From: Polyangium jinanense | GTDB taxonomy: Bacteria; Myxococcota; Polyangia; Polyangiales; Polyangiaceae | Direction: 5' to 3' | Assembly (NCBI RefSeq): GCF_028435365.1 | Contig: NZ_JAGTJJ010000116.1 | Coordinates: 1 to 16,343, forward strand | Length of the DNA: 16,343 bases | Part shown: positions 14,656-16,343 of the stretch, piece by piece | How the letters are laid out: every line of letters starts with the position of its first letter | How positions within the stretch are numbered: position 1 is the first letter of the stretch | Program-made: the position numbers and the translations under genes | Notes under the pieces: model-generated | The model's database searches: none | What the model saw: only the letters and a program-made list of their open reading frames with translations | Told to the model about the DNA's origin: nothing

Positions 14656-14697
14656 GCGGGATCTTTCAGGAGTCAGGCGGGATCTTTCAGGGGTCAG
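14656..14697 (-). repeat. 21-bp direct tandem repeat across the TPR stop codon
   Basis: Two adjacent copies, 14656-14676 and 14677-14697, differ at one base. On the minus strand each contains CCTGAAAGATCCCGC. The TGA stop of the TPR gene (14696-14694) lies within the first copy read. No function is evident; it may come from a repeat family at gene ends or from slippage. Confidence 0.8.
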
Positions 14698-16112
14698 GCC
14701 GAGGGGAGCGAGGCGAGCGAGAGGCGGGCGACGGCGGCGAAGAGGAGGTTTCCGTCGAGGGCGATGGCATCCCGGTAGAGGCGAATGCGCTCGGCCGGGT
14801 CGTCGACGAGGTTGCCGAGCTTGACGAGGAGCTGGGTGCGGACGTCGGGCTCCTCGGCGAGGTCGAGGCCGCGGCGATAGGCAGCACGCGCTTCGAGGGA
14901 TTTTCGCTCCGCCGCGAGGGCATCGCCGAGGGCGACGTGGAGCAATCCGAGGTCGGTCTTCGCGAGGGCCTCGCGGGCACGGCGGATTTTCTCGGTGGGG
15001 TCGAGGTCGGGGCGGTCGAACTCGGTGACGGCGGCAAAGACGCCCGGGTCGAGGGTGCCGGCGGAAATGCGTTCGGCGAGGTAGCGGTAGGCGCGGCAGC
15101 GGAACCAGCCGGGAGCGAGTTCCTCGGTTTTGCGGAAGAGCTCCGCGGCCTCGGCAGCGCGGCCCATGAAGAGGCACGTGACGCCGGCCTGGTAGACCGG
15201 TGAGGGGTCGTGTCGATCGGCGACAGCAGCGCGGCGGAAGGCTTCGAGCGCACGGACGAACTCGCCGGCGGCGCCGAGGCGCTCGCCCTCCTCGGTGGCA
15301 ATGGACGCGGCGCGGAGCTCGGGGCGGTTGCGCTCGTAGATGAACTGGACGGAGCCCTGGAGGCCGCCAAGTTCGTCGAGTTCGGCAGGTTTGCCGTTGA
15401 CGAGGGCGACGACGCGGCACCGCGGCTCGCCAGCCCGGACGCGCTCGGCGCGGCGGCGGAAGGTGCGCGCCTCGTCAGCGTCGCCAAGGCGGTCGAGGAC
15501 GGAGGCAATGCGCTCGGCGGTGGCGGCGGCCTCGGCGGTGTCGCCGAGGTAGCGGCGGACCTCGAAGAGGGAGAAGAGGGCGGCGAGAGCGCCCTGGTCG
15601 TCGCCCGACTCTTCACAGAGGGTGAGGGTCGCCTCGAAGGGGGCGCGGGCCTCGGCGACGCGGCCGGTGTGGAAGAGGCATTCGCCGAGGCGGCCCGTGA
15701 GCATGGCCTGATGGCCGCTCTTGTGGCCAGAGGCCTCCGCGAGCGCGGCGCGGGCCTTGGCTTCGGCCTCGGCATAACGGCCCTCGGCGGCAAGGGCGTC
15801 GATGTCGGCGAGGGCCTGTTCGAGGCGGCGGAGGAGGGCCTGGGTGTCCTCGGGGACAGTGGTGAGGGCCGCGAAGAGTTCGGGGCGGCCGCGCATGGCG
15901 GCCATGTGCTGCGCGACGGAGGTCATGCCCTGGATGTACCAGCGCAGTCGGGGGCCTTCGCGGTACGGCTCAGGGAGGGTGCGCCAGCCGGGGAAGGCGT
16001 CGCAGATGGCTTGCTCGTGCGCCTCGCAGAGGGAGGAGAGGCGGTCGAGGTCGCCTTCGTCGACGGCGTCGAAGAGGGCCTCGCGGAGGGCGGAGGAGGA
16101 GAGCGGCTGCAT
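14694..16112 (-). CDS. Tetratricopeptide repeat protein
   Basis: Predicted 472-residue protein without signal peptide or membrane helix, so probably cytoplasmic. It is almost wholly helical. TPR-like helix pairs are seen at about residues 100-127 (ALADIDALAAEGRYAEAEAKARAAL), 136-169 (GRLGECLFHTGRVAEARAPFE), 176-209 (LFEVRRYLGDTAEAAATAERI), 272-335 (ERLGAAGEFVRALEAFRRA, then GVTCLFMGRAAEAAELFRKTEELAPG) and 390-425 (ALGDALAAERKSLEARAAYRRGLDL). A non-TPR insert near 230-265 (CRVVALVNGKPAELDELGGLQGSVQFIYE) interrupts the array. TPRs bind other proteins; the partner is unknown. The start is ATG 16112, with no clear Shine-Dalgarno before it. Codons are very rich in GCC, GCG and GAG, and long open frames on the opposite strand are shadows. 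It is on the same strand as the cytochrome operon but 171 bp upstream. Confidence 0.85.
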   Translation of the reverse strand: MQPLSSSALREALFDAVDEGDLDRLSSLCEAHEQAICDAFPGWRTLPEPYREGPRLRWYIQGMTSVAQHMAAMRGRPELFAALTTVPEDTQALLRRLEQALADIDALAAEGRYAEAEAKARAALAEASGHKSGHQAMLTGRLGECLFHTGRVAEARAPFEATLTLCEESGDDQGALAALFSLFEVRRYLGDTAEAAATAERIASVLDRLGDADEARTFRRRAERVRAGEPRCRVVALVNGKPAELDELGGLQGSVQFIYERNRPELRAASIATEEGERLGAAGEFVRALEAFRRAAVADRHDPSPVYQAGVTCLFMGRAAEAAELFRKTEELAPGWFRCRAYRYLAERISAGTLDPGVFAAVTEFDRPDLDPTEKIRRAREALAKTDLGLLHVALGDALAAERKSLEARAAYRRGLDLAEEPDVRTQLLVKLGNLVDDPAERIRLYRDAIALDGNLLFAAVARLSLASLPSA

Positions 16113-16143
16113 CGGGCGGGAAGGTAGTCGAGGGGGGACGGGA

Positions 16144-16253
16144 GCGGAAGCGGAAGCGGAGGCGGGGGCGGAGGCGGAGGCGGGGGCGGAGGCGGAGGCG
16201 GAGGCGCAAACGCAAACGCAAACGCAAACGCAAACGCAAACGCTAACGCAAAC
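16144..16253. repeat. Compound hexanucleotide microsatellite
   Basis: Ten consecutive GCGGNN hexamers (GCGGAA twice, then GCGGAG with two GCGGGG) fill 16144-16203. After GC come eight GCAAAC hexamers at 16206-16253, the seventh being GCTAAC. It lies about 30 bp upstream of the TPR start. Reading it in frame gives only Arg-Leu runs, so it is not coding here. The number of units probably varies between strains through slippage. Confidence 0.9.
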
Positions 16254-16343
16254 GCGAGTGGGACGGGTTTGCAGGGATCCCGCTCGGGGACGGCGAGCTT
16301 ACCGTCGTGCTCGGCCTCTTCAAGGCCATGCCGTGCTCACCGT
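16247..16343 (+). other. Coding-like stretch without a start, cut by the window edge
   Basis: After a TAA at 16244-16246 this frame stays open to the edge and reads ...REWDGFAGIPLGDGELTVVLG..., with about 84% G or C in third positions over its last 25 codons, which looks like real protein. There is no ATG before 16328 and only one GTG. It may be the 5' part of a gene whose start was lost next to the microsatellite, or chance. No family is recognised. Confidence 0.2.

Noticed and set aside
13369..15420. 683-codon minus-strand open frame
   Set aside because: It is a shadow over the cytochrome, secreted-protein and TPR genes and crosses their gaps. The product is Arg/Pro-rich without domains.
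15210..16127. 305-codon plus-strand open frame rich in Gly, Ala and Glu
   Set aside because: It is antisense to the TPR gene, which has recognisable helix pairs; this product shows no domain.
15970..16239. Minus-strand peptide with Arg-Leu repeats
   Set aside because: It is the translation of the hexamer microsatellite plus an off-frame part of the TPR gene.

Overview
The window is GC-rich DNA, at a glance around 70% G+C in most coding lines, with strong G/C preference at third codon positions. The content fits a myxobacterium of the Polyangium/Sorangium type: a Ser/Thr receptor kinase, many lipoproteins, Gly/Ala/Thr/Ser linkers after lipidated cysteines, multihaem cytochrome lipoproteins and TPR proteins. 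That assignment is inferred from style; there is no rRNA or marker gene. No tRNA, CRISPR array, transposase or phage gene was seen.

Layout, left to right. Positions 1-322 hold copy A of a structured repeat full of hairpins. It abuts the 3' end of a minus-strand lipoprotein with a ferritin-like domain (325-1497). That gene is divergent from a glutathione S-transferase-like gene (1525-2289) across only 27 bp. Next is a stand-alone Mrr-type restriction endonuclease-like gene (2384-3739), followed by copy B of the repeat (3775-4081).

The central plus-strand block (4244-9781) holds three genes. They are a membrane-spanning Ser/Thr kinase with a periplasmic substrate-binding domain outside the cell membrane, an outer-membrane beta-barrel protein, and a lipoprotein with a bacterial Ig-like domain. 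This looks like a cell-envelope sensing module, though the functional link is inferred from gene order. A compact plus-strand operon follows (9861-11891): a phytanoyl-CoA dioxygenase-family enzyme, a protein of unknown family, and a VOC/glyoxalase-fold protein.

The right part is on the minus strand. A secreted protein of unknown function (13863-14522), a four-haem cytochrome c lipoprotein (12579-13841) and a one-haem cytochrome c lipoprotein (11895-12464) form a probable electron-transfer operon. Upstream of it lies a TPR protein (14694-16112), whose stop codon sits in a 21-bp tandem repeat. The window ends with a compound hexanucleotide microsatellite (16144-16253) and a short open stretch that looks coding but has no start.

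The most unusual feature is the repeat pair A/B. The two copies are about 310-325 bp long and in opposite orientation. They share an asymmetric core and an ordered series of hairpins whose stems differ between copies by compensatory changes. Both copies follow a gene's 3' end in the same relative orientation.
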